Source: Chelatococcus asaccharovorans (GTDB lineage Bacteria; Pseudomonadota; Alphaproteobacteria; Rhizobiales; Beijerinckiaceae). From it: 64,000 nt of DNA. Each line of letters begins with the position of its first letter. Position 1 is the stretch's first letter. The position numbers and the translations under genes were made by a program. The notes under the pieces are model-generated. The model worked only from the letters and a program-made list of their open reading frames with translations, did no database searches and was not told the origin of the DNA. The stretch covers positions 434,001 to 498,000 of the forward strand of contig NZ_QJJK01000002.1 in assembly GCF_003201475.1 (NCBI RefSeq), in the 5' to 3' direction. Positions 62,947 to 64,000 of the stretch are shown piece by piece.

Positions 62947-63633
62947 ATGTCGGAGCATCTGCTCGCCGGGGTCGTCACACCCATCGCCCGCCAGTCGAAC
63001 CTGGGTGAACTGACCTATGCACGCCTGAAGGAGATCATTGTCGCCGGCTCCTTTCCGCCGAACGAGAAGCTCACCGTCAGGTCGGTCGCGGCTGCCCTTG
63101 GCGTGAGCACGACGCCGGCCCGGGACGCGATCAACCGGCTCCTCTCCGAAGGCGCGCTCGTCAACGAAGGCCCCAAGACGGTCGTTATCCCCTCCCTGAC
63201 GCTGGACGCGCTCGACGAGGTCACCGCCACACGCCTCGCCCTCGAAGGGCTTGCCGCGGAACGGTCCGTGCTCGCGGCGGCGCCCGCGGATGTCACGGCG
63301 CTGGAGCTGATGCAGGCGGCCATCAATTCCGGGTTGGACGCTGCGGACTATCGCGAGGTCCTCAAGGTCAACCGCGAATTCCATTTCCTGATCTACCGCC
63401 TGTCCGGCTGGCCGCGTCTCGTGGCGATGATCGAATCGCTTTGGCTGCGGGTAGGTCCATCTCTCAACGAACTCTATCCGGACTTCGCCCAGAACCGGCG
63501 GGGTGTTTCCAATCACATGGCCGCCATCGACGGCCTGCGCGCCAAGGACGGCGCGAAGGTCCGATTCGCCATGGAGCAGGACATCCGCGACGGCTATGTG
63601 CGCCTGAAGGCCATGATCACGTCCCGTGGCTGA
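62947..63633 (+). CDS. GntR-family transcriptional regulator, FadR/FCD subfamily
   Basis: Regulator of 228 residues from the ATG at 62947, preferred because GAGGA is five bases upstream. A start at 62935 is possible, and a longer frame covers the operator. The winged HTH is LTYARLKEIIVAGSFPPNEKL then VRSVAAALGVSTTPARDAINRL. The FCD domain keeps VNREFHFLIYRLSG and NHMAAIDGLRAKD, so the His ligands are intact. It is divergent from the PotABC/M81 operon and upstream of an aminotransferase gene. TTGATGCATCAA-type sites at both promoters and its own suggest it controls all three. Confidence 0.87.
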   Translation: MSEHLLAGVVTPIARQSNLGELTYARLKEIIVAGSFPPNEKLTVRSVAAALGVSTTPARDAINRLLSEGALVNEGPKTVVIPSLTLDALDEVTATRLALEGLAAERSVLAAAPADVTALELMQAAINSGLDAADYREVLKVNREFHFLIYRLSGWPRLVAMIESLWLRVGPSLNELYPDFAQNRRGVSNHMAAIDGLRAKDGAKVRFAMEQDIRDGYVRLKAMITSRG

Positions 63634-63669
63634 CCATCGCCAACCCAATCGCAGGCTGGATCGATATTT

Positions 63670-63696
63670 TTGTTGCATCAAATATCAATTTATACT
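63670..63696 (+). promoter_or_regulatory. Promoter and operator before the aminotransferase gene
   Basis: TTGTTGCATCAA (63670-63681) is one base away from the palindrome at 62918. TATACT (63691-63696) is a good -10 box, with T-rich DNA in the -35 position under the operator. Confidence 0.5.
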
Positions 63697-63744
63697 TAGC
63701 TCGTCTCGACCGCTCGCTCTCCAGCGGCTCTTGGATCGAGAACA

Positions 63745-64000
63745 ATGACGGCAACGACGACCGAAGGTCACAACTCCGTAGGGAGCGCTTCGCGGGAAGC
63801 GTTCGAACGCGCGCAGCGCGTCTTCATCGACGGCACGACGCGCGTGACAATCGAGCGCGACCCTATCCCGCGCTACATGGACAGGGGCGAAGGCGCCTAT
63901 CTCGTCGATATCGACGGACGGCGCTTCCTGGACCTGAACGGGAACTTCACAACACTCATTCACGGCCATCGTTTTGCACCGGTGATCGAGGCGGTCACGC
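63745..64000 (+). CDS. Class III aminotransferase, N-terminal part (cut by window end)
   Basis: Open to the right edge, 85 residues visible from the ATG at 63745. SREAFERAQRVFIDGTTR, RYMDRGEGAYLVDIDGRRFLDL and GNFTTLIHGHRFAPVIEAV match the N-terminus of pyridoxal-phosphate class III enzymes close to glutamate-1-semialdehyde aminomutase. As part of a transporter and peptidase locus, a catabolic omega-amino-acid aminotransferase is likelier than a heme-synthesis enzyme. The PLP lysine lies outside the window. Confidence 0.8.
   Translation, partial: MTATTTEGHNSVGSASREAFERAQRVFIDGTTRVTIERDPIPRYMDRGEGAYLVDIDGRRFLDLNGNFTTLIHGHRFAPVIEAVT

Noticed and set aside
63745-64000. Heme-pathway hemL for the last gene
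   Set aside because: Similarity to glutamate-1-semialdehyde aminomutase is general for class III enzymes, and the context is catabolic; alphaproteobacteria normally make 5-aminolevulinate by HemA (ALA synthase).

Overview
The window is GC-rich, tightly packed DNA with short intergenic gaps. The gene content is mostly ABC importers, GntR-family regulators and enzymes for acid-sugar and aromatic catabolism. With the palindromic intergenic repeats, this suggests a soil or plant-associated alphaproteobacterium, probably Hyphomicrobiales (Rhizobiales). No species can be named from this sequence. No rRNA, tRNA, CRISPR array, transposase or phage structural gene was seen.

Left part (1-16155). A pobA gene, cut by the left edge, converges on a leftward operon: RraA-like protein, FMN-dependent 2-hydroxy-acid dehydrogenase, and a complete Liv-type importer (LivK, H, M, G, F). 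Divergent from it is a rightward operon: solute-binding protein, glucarate-dehydratase-like enolase-superfamily enzyme, malate/L-lactate-type dehydrogenase, GntR regulator, two DppBC-like permeases and a uronate-dehydrogenase-like protein. The two operons share a promoter region in which both -10 boxes sit in the same TATCTAGATA palindrome.

Middle (16259-32731). Six consecutive genes form an operon of unknown function. It encodes an Ig-like/helical protein, a possible papain-like cysteine peptidase, and proteins of 1127, 1101, 1857 and 622 residues. The 1127-residue protein resembles the DUF6603 family (from memory), and the 1101-residue one has a transmembrane hairpin in its middle. This is one of two candidate undescribed systems.

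Right of the island (32899-50168). A GntR/FCD regulator precedes a full oligopeptide-type importer (A-B-C-D-F), then an SDR, a second enolase-superfamily enzyme, a second RraA-like protein and a second uronate-dehydrogenase-like protein. This mirrors the left cassette. A small protein made of two tandem HTH-like repeats, a convergent SDR and a sugar-type importer (permease, permease, ATPase, binding protein) follow.

Right end (50247-64000). A leftward polyamine/iron-type importer is followed by two divergent genes, each of 319 codons. Both carry a cyclophilin-like (DUF3830-like) domain and an aromatic-rich helical domain, but in opposite order. A HutC-type GntR gene lies next to them, and HutC-like TTGTAYATAC sites occur upstream of the importer and of both paralogues. 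This is the second candidate system. The window ends with an M81 (MlrC-like) peptidase, a second PotABC-like set without a binding protein, a divergent GntR/FCD regulator with TTGATGCATCAA sites, and the start of a class III aminotransferase gene.
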